In this document: piece by piece, positions 1 through 5,231 of the stretch
Layout of the letters: every line of letters begins with the position of its first letter
Numbering within the stretch: the stretch's first letter is position 1
From: a virus
Virus record (IMG/VR): IMGVR_UViG_3300004369_000099
Location: 1-29,154 of that record
Length of the DNA: 29,154 bases
Reading direction: 5' to 3' (one strand)
Translations under genes and position numbers: made by a program
The notes under the pieces: model-generated
Told to the model about the DNA's origin: nothing
The model's database searches: none
The model's input: the letters and a program-made list of their open reading frames with translations, nothing else

Positions 1-143
1 ACAACAGTGCTTTCCCCAAGTATTCGGACGCTAGAGCCGTATGTGTTTGAATTACTTGTCTTGACAGTGATACAAGGTTTGTTCTCACCAGTCTTGGTGT
101 TTGAACGGATAACGTGTTGGTTTATGTGTATTCGTTTAAGCAT
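1..143 (-). CDS. Small conserved phage protein, truncated by window edge
   Basis: This is an open minus-strand frame of 47 codons that runs off the left end of the window without a stop. It starts MLKRIHINQHVIRSN and continues with a basic, Thr/Asn-rich stretch ending GSSVRILGESTV at the edge. The start ATG (141-143) has a GAGGAG Shine-Dalgarno about 7 nt upstream, and that ribosome site lies inside the 3' end of the preceding gene (136-426), so the two are probably translationally coupled. The overall look (short, basic, NQHVIRSN near the N-terminus) resembles small hypothetical proteins of tailed phages. No function can be given. Confidence 0.7.
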   Translation of the reverse strand, partial: MLKRIHINQHVIRSNTKTGENKPCITVKTSNSNTYGSSVRILGESTV

Positions 144-426
144 CCTTGCTCTCCTCATCCTCGTCATAAAATCTGCTCACATCAATAACTTCCTCATGGT
201 CATAAGCATTCTTACCCTTAGCAAACTCTAAAGGCTTGCTACCGTAACTCACTACTAGATTAATTTTGCCATCTGCGCCCATGTGGAAGCCAGAGCCTGT
301 GCTTAATTCATCGTCTGGATCGTAGTCACCAGAATACACTTTTGCTTCTGCATCCTGTGCGTTATCTGCTCCAACAGTTACAACACTGTAACCTGTCCAC
401 TCTGTGAACACTTTATACTTAGGCAT
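136..426 (-). CDS. Small acidic phage protein, unknown function
   Basis: Encodes 96 residues beginning MPKYKVFTEWTGYSVVTV. An in-frame ATG exists 18 nt earlier, but the ATG at 426 has AAAGGAG about 8 nt upstream and is the better start. The N-terminal pattern (aromatic beta strand, then V-x-A-D-N-A-Q-D-A-E, then a short GDYDPDDE acid run) recalls the small DpnD/PcfM-type fold common in phage and plasmid accessory proteins; that resemblance is by eye only. The acidic tail EDEESKDA is encoded by a DNA repeat that also holds the ribosome site of the next gene. It overlaps its upstream neighbour (419-505) by 8 nt. Confidence 0.75.
   Translation of the reverse strand: MPKYKVFTEWTGYSVVTVGADNAQDAEAKVYSGDYDPDDELSTGSGFHMGADGKINLVVSYGSKPLEFAKGKNAYDHEEVIDVSRFYDEDEESKDA
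137..162 (-). repeat. Translation-start cassette Q, copy 1
   Basis: These 26 bp are identical to positions 499-524. Read on the minus strand the repeat codes for the EEDEESKDA-like tail of the upstream gene, contains GAGGAG, and ends at the ATG of the downstream gene (ATGCTTA). It works as both a gene end and a translation start region. Confidence 0.85.
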
Positions 427-505
427 CACATCTACTCCTTTCATATCTGGTTGCGATAAGATTCTGCATAAAAGCGTTTAGTTGTCTTGTATTTCTAATA
501 AGCAT
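419..505 (-). CDS. 28-residue peptide, unknown function
   Basis: A 28-codon frame starting MLIRNTRQLNAFMQNL fills the gap between the genes at 495-647 and 136-426. Its ATG (503-505) sits in the second copy of the translation cassette, with GAGGAG about 7 nt upstream. Its stop overlaps the start region of the next gene by 8 nt, as in the rest of this overlapping chain. Spacing, ribosome site and coupling support it as a real gene; there is no homology-type evidence. It could instead be a leader peptide whose translation couples the next gene. Confidence 0.5.
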   Translation of the reverse strand: MLIRNTRQLNAFMQNLIATRYERSRCDA

Positions 506-647
506 CCTTGCTCTCCTCATCCTCATCCTCATCAGGGTCAATATTAAAGCACACTTTAACAACGCCCTCATCCTCACCACAGATAAACCAATCCTCACGG
601 CTAGGGTATCTCCACTCTAGGTATTGCAACAAATCGTATTTAGTCAT
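495..647 (-). CDS. Small acidic phage protein, unknown function
   Basis: Encodes 50 residues, MTKYDLLQYLEWRYPSRED then a run ending DPDEDEDEESKDAY. Two adjacent ATGs are possible. The one at 647 has AGGAGG 6 nt upstream, a better spacing than the ATG at 650. The start overlaps the stop of the 640-777 gene. The N-terminal half (YLEWRYP) looks like a short amphipathic helix; the C-terminal half is almost entirely acidic. Unknown function. Confidence 0.7.
   Translation of the reverse strand: MTKYDLLQYLEWRYPSREDWFICGEDEGVVKVCFNIDPDEDEDEESKDAY
499..524 (-). repeat. Translation-start cassette Q, copy 2
   Basis: Identical over 26 bp to 137-162. It supplies the ribosome site and ATG of the 28-codon gene at 419-505 and codes for the acidic C-terminus of the gene at 495-647. 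Confidence 0.85.
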
Positions 648-777
648 CATCAGCCTCCTTACTTTCTGGGTCACCATATAATTCGTCCGCTTGTTCTGGT
701 GTTAGCTCAAACCTACCACATGGTGATTTCATTCTGTCGGTAATCCACATACCTTCAAATTCAAATCCATCATCCAT
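640..777 (-). CDS. 45-residue phage protein, unknown function
   Basis: Encodes 45 residues: MDDGFEFEGMWITDRMK, then a middle with CGRFELTPEQADELYGDP, ending ESKEADDD. The ATG at 777 overlaps the stop of the upstream gene (TAATG) and has GGAG 8 nt upstream. The frame is complete and flush with both neighbours, which is the main support. The tail YGDPESKE is shared with the upstream protein because both are encoded in the same 24-bp DNA cassette. No function can be assigned. Confidence 0.65.
   Translation of the reverse strand: MDDGFEFEGMWITDRMKSPCGRFELTPEQADELYGDPESKEADDD
655..678 (-). repeat. Translation-start cassette P, copy 1
   Basis: These 24 bp are identical to 786-809. On the minus strand the repeat codes for YGDPESKE at the C-terminus of the upstream gene and carries AAGGAG, the ribosome site of the next gene (495-647). 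Confidence 0.85.
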
Positions 778-1292
778 TATGCAATCTCCTTACTTTCTGG
801 GTCACCATAGGTTGGGACATCATTGTCACGCATCCATTCCATCTCTTGAATCGTATCAGAGATACCAAACTCTTCGTCAAGTTCGGGACGCTCTGTGACT
901 ACACTTTCCACATCGTCAGTAGCCCAGTCATCCCCATCTACATACTCGCCAATGTACATCCAACCTTCGTCAAGATAACGTGCGTTCACTTCAAAGCCCA
1001 TGTCTACCAGTTTATCAAAGACTTTGAAAGGTGGTGACCATGCAGTATAGAAGTACAGCACAAGTGTGTTGGCATCCATGAGGTCACAATTGGCATCATA
1101 GATTTCCCATTTAGTTCCCCAATTGTCAATACGCCAGTCATACCAATCGTTGCCATCAAGTAACTTTTCATCCATAGGGATAATTGTCTGACACAAGGGT
1201 GTGTCCTCTGTATTCATGATGTTGTAAATCATGTCAATCATTTGGGTGTCATCATGTGACAGGATGACTCTGTTGTCTGTGTGATTAGGCAT
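777..1292 (-). CDS. Probable ferredoxin-like fold phage protein (YubB/Api92-like)
   Basis: Encodes 171 acidic residues from ATG 1292 (GGAG 7 nt upstream; the ATG 6 nt earlier is too close to it). The centre has WYDWRIDNWGTKWEIYDA and later LYFYTAWSPPFKVFDKL. The W-x-x-x-NWGTKW signature followed by a beta-rich TAWSPP block is characteristic of the DUF1281/YubB ferredoxin-like domain of phage and plasmid proteins; the assignment is by remembered motif, not search. The first 20 residues (MPNHTDNRVIL) also fit that family. Its biochemical role is unknown. The C-terminus YGDPESKEIA lies in cassette P. Confidence 0.75.
   Translation of the reverse strand: MPNHTDNRVILSHDDTQMIDMIYNIMNTEDTPLCQTIIPMDEKLLDGNDWYDWRIDNWGTKWEIYDANCDLMDANTLVLYFYTAWSPPFKVFDKLVDMGFEVNARYLDEGWMYIGEYVDGDDWATDDVESVVTERPELDEEFGISDTIQEMEWMRDNDVPTYGDPESKEIA
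786..809 (-). repeat. Translation-start cassette P, copy 2
   Basis: Identical over 24 bp to 655-678. It carries the ribosome site of the 640-777 gene within the 3' end of the 777-1292 gene. Confidence 0.85.
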
Positions 1293-1464
1293 TATCATAC
1301 TCCTTTATAAACTCAAACTCAATTCTCTGTTTTGGATACAGTGACTGCATCATTTCCATAGCATACTCAATGGCATTAGTCCAGTCACCACCTTCGAGGG
1401 CTGAAGGGTGGACATTAATCTGTCCACGCTCCATGCCGATTTTGATACCAATTATCCAATACAC
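1285..1464 (-). CDS. 59-residue phage protein with GTG start
   Basis: Encodes 59 residues beginning MYWIIGIKIGMERGQ and ending FEFIKEYDNA. The GTG at 1464 has AAGGAG exactly 8 nt upstream; no in-frame ATG has a better site. The frame fills the 170 bases between the genes at 1452-1649 and 777-1292 and overlaps both ends, which is why I accept it. It contains GGDWTNAIEYAMEMMQSLYP, a plausible amphipathic helix. Function unknown. Confidence 0.65.
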   Translation of the reverse strand: MYWIIGIKIGMERGQINVHPSALEGGDWTNAIEYAMEMMQSLYPKQRIEFEFIKEYDNA

Positions 1465-1649
1465 TGCTCATTCTCCTTTTCGATTAGGATTACATCCTTG
1501 TTACAGTCTTCGCATTTACTTTTTGGCTTGAGAAAATCTGTATAAACATCTTCATCATACTCAAGCATCCATGATATGCGGTTGGCACGAACCCATGAGA
1601 GTTCCCATACATTCGTGCCACCACATTCATAGCAAACCCATTTACTCAT
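1452..1649 (-). CDS. Small zinc-ribbon-like protein
   Basis: Encodes 65 residues with two CxxC knuckles: CYEC at residues 6-9 and CEDC at about 46-49. The knuckles are separated by a Trp-rich segment (VWELSWVRANRISWML). Two CxxC pairs at this spacing are typical of zinc ribbons used in nucleic-acid or protein binding. The ATG at 1649 overlaps the TGA of the upstream gene (ATGA), so it is probably coupled to it; a separate ribosome site is weak. The specific role is unknown. Confidence 0.75.
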   Translation of the reverse strand: MSKWVCYECGGTNVWELSWVRANRISWMLEYDEDVYTDFLKPKSKCEDCNKDVILIEKENEQCIG

Positions 1650-2095
1650 GCAACTTTGAAGTCAGGATTACGAGGGGTAAGGATACGCTTACCATTTGCA
1701 TCTACCTTTAGAGTAGACTTACCCTTCTGATTGCCACGCTTTCCACGAGCAAGGTCACGAAGGTTGTCAATCTTGACACTGCCAATCTCAATAGCGATAG
1801 GCTCTGATGCATCCTTGCGGCGTACAGCCTTGCCAAGTTCCTTGTGCATATGGTCAAGGAAGATACCTGCAATAGCCTCTGCGGTGTACTGCAAGTAACC
1901 ACCTGCTTCAGCCTTGGCTTCACGAGCATGGGTAAGGGCAAGGTCATAGAACTTCACACGCCCCATCTTTGTACCATGATAACGCTGATACAATGCCTCT
2001 ACTTTAGCAAGTTTCTTTTCAATCTGAGGTGATGCAAGTATCTGCCCTGTCTTACCGCCAGAACGCTGATGAAATGTGATAGTTTTGATAGTCAT
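1646..2095 (-). CDS. Basic phage protein, unknown function
   Basis: Encodes 149 lysine-rich residues, starting MTIKTITFHQRSGGKTG, with a good AAAGGAG site before ATG 2095. The first half reads as helices (KKLAKVEALYQRYHG, KFYDLALTHAREAKAEAGG). The C-terminal third is very basic (RDLARGKRGNQKGKSTLK) and may contact nucleic acid. GGKTG near the N-terminus is not a convincing Walker A, since the downstream elements of an NTPase are missing. I do not recognise the family. Confidence 0.8.
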   Translation of the reverse strand: MTIKTITFHQRSGGKTGQILASPQIEKKLAKVEALYQRYHGTKMGRVKFYDLALTHAREAKAEAGGYLQYTAEAIAGIFLDHMHKELGKAVRRKDASEPIAIEIGSVKIDNLRDLARGKRGNQKGKSTLKVDANGKRILTPRNPDFKVA

Positions 2096-2118
2096 AATAA
2101 AATCTCCTTTAGGTTGGG

Positions 2119-2520
2119 TTAGTTAGTTGGGTTAGTATTAGTGTCCAATGTTGGACGATTTTCAATAGCCAATACAGAAGGCTTGCCTTCAGGGGTCATG
2201 GCTAAAGATATGACAGATACATCTGCGGCAGGTTCACCTGTTTGAGCAAATATAAATGTGTCATTCTTGTATGGATTGTATGTCACTTTCTTAGCGTTGA
2301 ACAGTGCATACATATCAGCAGGGTATATAGTGCCGACAGCAAAGGCATGAACATTCTTCTTGCCCTCACGCCTTACCTTTTCCTGCCCTGCCTTACGCAC
2401 TACAAACTTAGCGTCTGTCAGTGCGATGTGGTCAGTGTGTGCAATCACAAGTCCAGTCTTGCGGTCTTGTACTGACCATAGTTTCTTGTGTAAATTCCAA
2501 TATACTCTTACCTTAGTCAT
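2119..2520 (-). CDS. Conserved-looking phage hypothetical protein
   Basis: Encodes 133 residues, starting MTKVRVYWNLHKKLWSVQDR. The N-terminal block (VYWNLHKKLWSV, then G-L-V-I-A-H-T-D, then FVVRKAGQEKVRREGKKNVHAFAVG) has the regular strand pattern of a small beta-rich phage protein seen in many phages, though I cannot name a function. The C-terminus reads ENRPTLDTNTNPTN, and its RPTLD is encoded by one copy of the GTCCAAYRTTGGAC palindrome. The start at 2520 overlaps the end of the preceding gene by 8 nt. Confidence 0.8.
   Translation of the reverse strand: MTKVRVYWNLHKKLWSVQDRKTGLVIAHTDHIALTDAKFVVRKAGQEKVRREGKKNVHAFAVGTIYPADMYALFNAKKVTYNPYKNDTFIFAQTGEPAADVSVISLAMTPEGKPSVLAIENRPTLDTNTNPTN
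2144..2157. repeat. Palindrome GTCCAAYRTTGGAC, copy 1
   Basis: GTCCAATGTTGGAC lies inside the 3' end of the 2119-2520 gene. It is a 14-bp palindrome with one central mismatch pair, flanked on the right by GATTTT. One of five copies, all between 2.1 and 5.3 kb. Confidence 0.85.
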
Positions 2521-2746
2521 AGGTAGTGTCCCTTCTCCAGTGACGCATTATATACTTAGCACGATTGATAAACTGTCTTGCCGTATTATTATCACCATGT
2601 GACATGGCTTCCTGTGCATCAGACAGGATAGACATGACAAGCATATAATCTCCACCTATTGAAATACTAGGTCGGTTCATTAAGCCTGTCAATGCTTCCT
2701 GTGTACATCCATACATATCCATGTAGGTATCTTCTACTTTACGCAT
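2513..2746 (-). CDS. Small helical phage protein, unknown function
   Basis: Encodes 77 residues from ATG 2746, which has AGGAG 7 nt upstream. It reads as mostly helical: EDTYMDMYGCTQEALTGLM, then GDYMLVMSILSDAQEAM and NTARQFINRAKYIMRHWRRD. It overlaps both neighbours by 8 nt in the standard pattern of this arm. No recognisable domain. Confidence 0.75.
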   Translation of the reverse strand: MRKVEDTYMDMYGCTQEALTGLMNRPSISIGGDYMLVMSILSDAQEAMSHGDNNTARQFINRAKYIMRHWRRDTTYD

Positions 2747-2912
2747 ACCATTTCTCCTGTGTCATATGCTTTGCCTTACGCAATGCCTTACGCTCACGCT
2801 TCCAGTCATCACGCCTAGTCTTACCTGCTGTCTTGTGTACAGGTAATTTCTCAAACAATGACAGGTCATTCCAGTCATGTTCAAAATCATTTGTTGGTTT
2901 TAGTTTCCGCAT
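2739..2912 (-). CDS. 57-residue basic phage protein
   Basis: Encodes 57 residues beginning MRKLKPTNDFEHDWNDL. The second half is strongly basic (KTRRDDWKRERKALRKAKHM), resembling short RNA- or DNA-binding helices. The ATG at 2912 has GGAG 7 nt upstream (GGAGCAGACCAATG). Its stop overlaps the ATG of the next gene. It is complete, coupled at both ends and free of odd codons, hence accepted despite its length. Confidence 0.7.
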   Translation of the reverse strand: MRKLKPTNDFEHDWNDLSLFEKLPVHKTAGKTRRDDWKRERKALRKAKHMTQEKWYA

Positions 2913-3027
2913 TGGTCTGCTCCTTTGATTTGTTGCGGTTATACTTCGTCTTGTCAGGCACTACTTGTGTACGCCTACGGCTCACTGCTACTGCCTTGGC
3001 AATAGGATTAACAGGTTTGATTTTCAT
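2887..3027 (-). CDS. 46-residue basic phage protein
   Basis: Encodes 46 residues beginning MKIKPVNPIAKAVAVSRRR. It is rich in Lys, Arg and Asn throughout and probably unstructured. The ATG at 3027 is preceded by GGAG-ATTGACA, the same ribosome/start context as the gene at 3008-3184. It overlaps the next gene by 26 nt. Unknown function; accepted on ribosome site and placement. Confidence 0.6.
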   Translation of the reverse strand: MKIKPVNPIAKAVAVSRRRTQVVPDKTKYNRNKSKEQTNAETKTNK

Positions 3028-3184
3028 TGTCAATCTCCATATGAATATGGCACACTATGTTACAGTCATCATCACAATAACACTCACTTTCAATGAGGCA
3101 TTCGTCATAGCAATTGTGGCAATACATATCATCATTGTGATATATGACTGCATTGTGTTGGTCACAACCTGCACATTTACTCAT
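3008..3184 (-). CDS. Cysteine-rich small metal-binding-like protein
   Basis: Encodes 58 residues with ten cysteines. They form CAGC (4-7), CHNC (22-25), then C29, C35, C37, C41, C45 and C58, with several His residues. This density suggests a small zinc-binding module with two knuckles. The start at 3184 has GGAG 7 nt upstream and overlaps the stop of the preceding gene; a further in-frame ATG 33 nt earlier lacks a site and lies deep in the neighbour. Partners and role unknown. Confidence 0.75.
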   Translation of the reverse strand: MSKCAGCDQHNAVIYHNDDMYCHNCYDECLIESECYCDDDCNIVCHIHMEIDNENQTC

Positions 3185-3350
3185 TGTCAAACTCCATAGC
3201 AATAGCCACCCATCCACCTACGAAACACGCACCACAGGCTAGTAACACAAGCCCCATGAATGGCGTACCATTAGCCATTAACTCAATCATAGCAAATACA
3301 CTAGCAAAGGCACTGCTGATAATCATAAAGAAACATCCTAAAATATACAT
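3177..3350 (-). CDS. Small two-helix membrane protein
   Basis: Encodes 57 residues: MYILGCFFMIISSAFASVFA, a short polar turn (ELMANGTP), then FMGLVLLACGACFVGGWVA and the acidic end EFDNE. This predicts two membrane-spanning helices. The ATG at 3350 has GGAG 8 nt upstream; the frame extends further upstream but only through the palindrome and hairpin, so the longer reading is rejected. The upstream 31 bp (3359-3389) are identical to those before the 3461-4147 gene. Possible roles include a membrane-altering early protein; unknown. Confidence 0.7.
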   Translation of the reverse strand: MYILGCFFMIISSAFASVFAMIELMANGTPFMGLVLLACGACFVGGWVAIAMEFDNE

Positions 3351-3358
3351 ATCAAAGT

Positions 3359-3389
3359 CTCCAAAAAAGTGTCCAACATTGGACGGTTT
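3359..3389 (-). promoter_or_regulatory. Palindrome plus ribosome-site cassette R, copy 1
   Basis: This 31-bp stretch is identical to 4156-4186. It contains GTCCAACATTGGAC (3371-3384) and, on the minus strand, a T-tract and GGAG that serve the gene starting at 3350. In RNA the palindrome could form a five-pair stem with a four-base loop just upstream of the ribosome site. A DNA operator is the alternative reading. Confidence 0.75.
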
Positions 3390-3390
3390 A

Positions 3391-3456
3391 TTATATCTAA
3401 AGTGAAAATACACTTTCACAAAGTTTCAAGTGTATTTATCACTAAGATATATATAA
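3391..3456 (-). repeat. Shared-loop hairpin, element 1
   Basis: An imperfect inverted repeat between two minus-strand genes. The inner stem is 10 bp perfect (3406-3415 with 3428-3437) around the 12-nt loop TCACAAAGTTTC; the outer arms (3391 onward with 3440-3456) pair with small bulges. The loop closely matches those of the elements at 4202 and 5077, while the arms are different. The minus strand carries TTGAAA at the right arm but no well-spaced -10. Confidence 0.75.
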
Positions 3457-3460
3457 GGGT

Positions 3461-4147
3461 TTAGGCTGAAGCAACAGCATCGGCTTTCTTCTTACCATTG
3501 CCATGAGCAGGAAAGCCAACGATTGCATCACGAAGTCTGGCGCATAGACCACAATCTTCACATGACACATCGTCTTTGACGACAGCAGGACAAACCACAA
3601 CCTTGCGTCCCTTCGGGGTAACAGTGTTGGTCATTTGGTCTGACGGTAAAACCGTTGTAACAGGGGCAATGCCCAAGTCATACAAGGCATCGGCATGAGC
3701 CAAATTATTGCCAGACAGATTGACTACGAAGCCATCACCATTCATCTGCTGAACAACATTAGCATTATGCTTGCTGTTCAACACATCATAGTGAGTGTAT
3801 GTCCAACCACGCTTGCCTTTGTTGGCTTCGCTCAACTGAAAATTAGCCTTGGCATCAAGACGCTTGCCATCACCTGCCAAGTCACCTGCCTGATTATGCC
3901 GCCATAACTGCCCATCTTTGAGATTGGCAATCTTGCCGATAAAAACTGACCATGTATCACCACGATTGCCATCAGTCACCTTTGCCCAATGCATAGCAAG
4001 CGGACCTGCATTCGCATAGCATCCACCATCATTGGCATGGTTGAATGGGCATACATCAGGACAGGTGGCGGCAGATGTTGTGGATACAGGTATCTTGCCT
4101 ACCTTGCTATTGCCTGATTTCATGGTGATATGAACATTGTATTGCAT
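3461..4147 (-). CDS. Cysteine-rich phage protein, possible Fe-S enzyme (DUF7227-like)
   Basis: Encodes 228 residues from ATG 4147, with GGAG 8 nt upstream. An earlier ATG would read through the regulatory repeats and is rejected. It has two cysteine groups: C29-x3-C33-x9-C43 followed by YA, and C186-x9-C196-x2-C199-x2-C202. Between them are GQLWRHNQAGDLAGDG (79-94) and WTYTHYD (115-121). This motif order matches a phage/proteobacterial hypothetical family I know as DUF7227. The CxxxC...CYA start resembles proteins of the Gp37/Gp68 group that look radical-SAM related, so a cluster-binding enzyme is plausible but unproven. The palindrome and hairpin element 2 lie immediately upstream. Confidence 0.8.
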   Translation of the reverse strand: MQYNVHITMKSGNSKVGKIPVSTTSAATCPDVCPFNHANDGGCYANAGPLAMHWAKVTDGNRGDTWSVFIGKIANLKDGQLWRHNQAGDLAGDGKRLDAKANFQLSEANKGKRGWTYTHYDVLNSKHNANVVQQMNGDGFVVNLSGNNLAHADALYDLGIAPVTTVLPSDQMTNTVTPKGRKVVVCPAVVKDDVSCEDCGLCARLRDAIVGFPAHGNGKKKADAVASA

Positions 4148-4155
4148 AACATTTA

Positions 4156-4186
4156 CTCCAAAAAAGTGTCCAACATTGGACGGTTT
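4156..4186 (-). promoter_or_regulatory. Palindrome plus ribosome-site cassette R, copy 2
   Basis: Identical over 31 bp to 3359-3389, with GTCCAACATTGGAC at 4168-4181. It places GGAG 8 nt before the ATG at 4147 and follows hairpin element 2 by 15 nt, so hairpin, palindrome and ribosome site form a composite leader that is duplicated in front of two genes. Confidence 0.75.
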
Positions 4187-4201
4187 CTGTTTGTCTTGTG
4201 T

Positions 4202-4260
4202 ATGTCTAAGTAAATATAACACTTTCACTAAAGTATCAAGTGTTTATTTACATAAGACAT
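4202..4260 (-). repeat. Shared-loop hairpin, element 2
   Basis: Left arm 4202-4224 and right arm 4238-4260 pair through ATGTCT (outer), GTAAAT (middle) and AACACTT (inner) with one- to two-base bulges. They enclose the loop TCACTAAAGTATC, identical to the loop of element 3. On the minus strand TTGATA (4239-4234) and TATATT (4218-4213) are 15 bp apart and could form a promoter for the 3461-4147 gene. The right arm ends at the stop codon of the gene at 4260-4487, so a terminator role is also possible. Confidence 0.75.
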
Positions 4261-4487
4261 TACAACAAGGTTTTAAGGATTGCAAGTGCCTCTTGTTTAT
4301 CTTGCTTGGCTTTATGCTCTGCATAAGCCTTTGCCATGTTATCAAACTGTCCATTGACAGATGCAAAGCATCTAAACTCTGGACGGTTTTCTGGCTCATA
4401 GACACGACTATAAGCCATGTCCATTGCTTGACAAGATGAGCCTAAAGGCTTATGCTTTCCCATTGGGGTAATGCGCCGCTTTGCCAT
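4260..4487 (-). CDS. 75-residue basic phage protein, unknown function
   Basis: Encodes 75 residues beginning MAKRRITPMGKHKPLGS, with AGGA 7 nt before ATG 4487. The C-terminal half is helical and charged (FDNMAKAYAEHKAKQDKQEALAILKTLL). Its stop codon abuts hairpin element 2. No recognised domain. Confidence 0.7.
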   Translation of the reverse strand: MAKRRITPMGKHKPLGSSCQAMDMAYSRVYEPENRPEFRCFASVNGQFDNMAKAYAEHKAKQDKQEALAILKTLL

Positions 4488-4516
4488 GTGTCAATCCTCA
4501 CAAATAGTGACGGCAA

Positions 4517-5065
4517 TTATGCCGCCACCTTGGTTTCGTCTAACATTTCTAATTGTTCTTTTAGAGCAAGCATGAAATCCTTAATGGCAATACCATTGGT
4601 TTCACACTGTATCATTGCTTCAAGAGCAATGTCACTGGCTGACATAACTTTATCAGACTGTCCAACATTGGACGCTTTCTCAGCCTTTGGCTGTTCAGGC
4701 TTGTCAGCCTTTGGCTCACTAGGTGCATCCGCTTTCTTGGATTTATTCCAAGCGGCAAGCAATGCTGTTGTTGAAGTAAATCTTTTCACCATAGGTGACA
4801 ATTCATCCCAATTTGCCGCCAGATGCTTTGCATCATTGCGGCGGCGGCGGTCAATATTATTGACTCCGCAAGCAATCAGTCTGGCTTTCTTGATTTGACC
4901 AGAGCCTTCGGCTTCAAGAGCAAGCATCAACTTGCCTAAAGGCAAGTCAAAGTCAGTGATTTGCTTTCTATCGCTACGCTGTATGGCTCTCCAAGCCTTG
5001 CCCAAGGCATGACCTTGTGCTTCAAGAGTGTTCAGATTTTCAGTGGTTTTGGTTTTGGTAGTCAT
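4517..5065 (-). CDS. Phage hypothetical protein, first gene of the leftward arm
   Basis: Encodes 182 residues from ATG 5065, with GGAG 7 nt upstream (GGAGAAGTAAAATG). It starts MTTKTKTTENLNTLEAQGHA. The helical N-terminal domain ends with KKARLIACGVNNIDRRRRNDAKHLAANWDE (split here by GV), a pattern I associate with small phage proteins of unknown role. A Lys/Pro/Ala linker (about 115-135) follows, then a C-terminal helical domain (ASDIALEAMIQCETNGIAI). The linker end KASNVGQSDK is encoded by a palindrome copy, so the repeat has been accommodated in coding sequence. As the first leftward gene, 12 nt from hairpin element 3, it may be expressed early. Confidence 0.75.
   Translation of the reverse strand: MTTKTKTTENLNTLEAQGHALGKAWRAIQRSDRKQITDFDLPLGKLMLALEAEGSGQIKKARLIACGVNNIDRRRRNDAKHLAANWDELSPMVKRFTSTTALLAAWNKSKKADAPSEPKADKPEQPKAEKASNVGQSDKVMSASDIALEAMIQCETNGIAIKDFMLALKEQLEMLDETKVAA
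4660..4673. repeat. Palindrome GTCCAAYRTTGGAC, copy 4
   Basis: GTCCAACATTGGAC lies inside the coding region of the 4517-5065 gene, in the same orientation and with the same right flank type (GGACG-n-TTT) as copies 1-3. Confidence 0.85.
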
Positions 5066-5076
5066 TTTACTTCTCC

Positions 5077-5161
5077 ATATCTCTAGGTTACTTAACAAAT
5101 TATTATATTACTTTCACTAAAGTATCAAGTAATATTAATTTGTAGTAACCCTAAGAGATAT
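5077..5161 (-). repeat. Shared-loop hairpin, element 3, with possible leftward promoter
   Basis: Arms 5077-5113 and 5127-5161 are complementary over about 33 bp with a few one- or two-base bulges: ATATCTCT outermost, then AGG, TTACT, ACAAATTA and ATATTACTT. The loop TCACTAAAGTATC equals that of element 2. On the minus strand TTGATA (5128-5123) and TATAAT (5107-5102) are 15 bp apart, which would start transcription about 30 nt before the ATG at 5065. The promoter reading is an inference because the spacer is short. Confidence 0.75.
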
Positions 5162-5231
5162 GAGAGGAATAAAGTTTGAGGCTTTCCATGTCATGTCATG
5201 CCATCCTCTGCGCTTGCCGTTTCATGTGATT

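Noticed and set aside
7-231. Plus-strand open frame of 74 codons at the left edge
   Set aside because: It lies opposite two minus-strand genes with good ribosome sites, has a leucine/isoleucine-heavy shadow composition and no ribosome site.
1646-2095. Walker A in GGKTG of the 149-residue protein
   Set aside because: The surrounding strand and the later NTPase motifs are missing.
2858-3199. Plus-strand open frame of 113 codons
   Set aside because: Hydrophobic shadow of the minus-strand genes at 2887-3184, which overlap their neighbours in the expected way.
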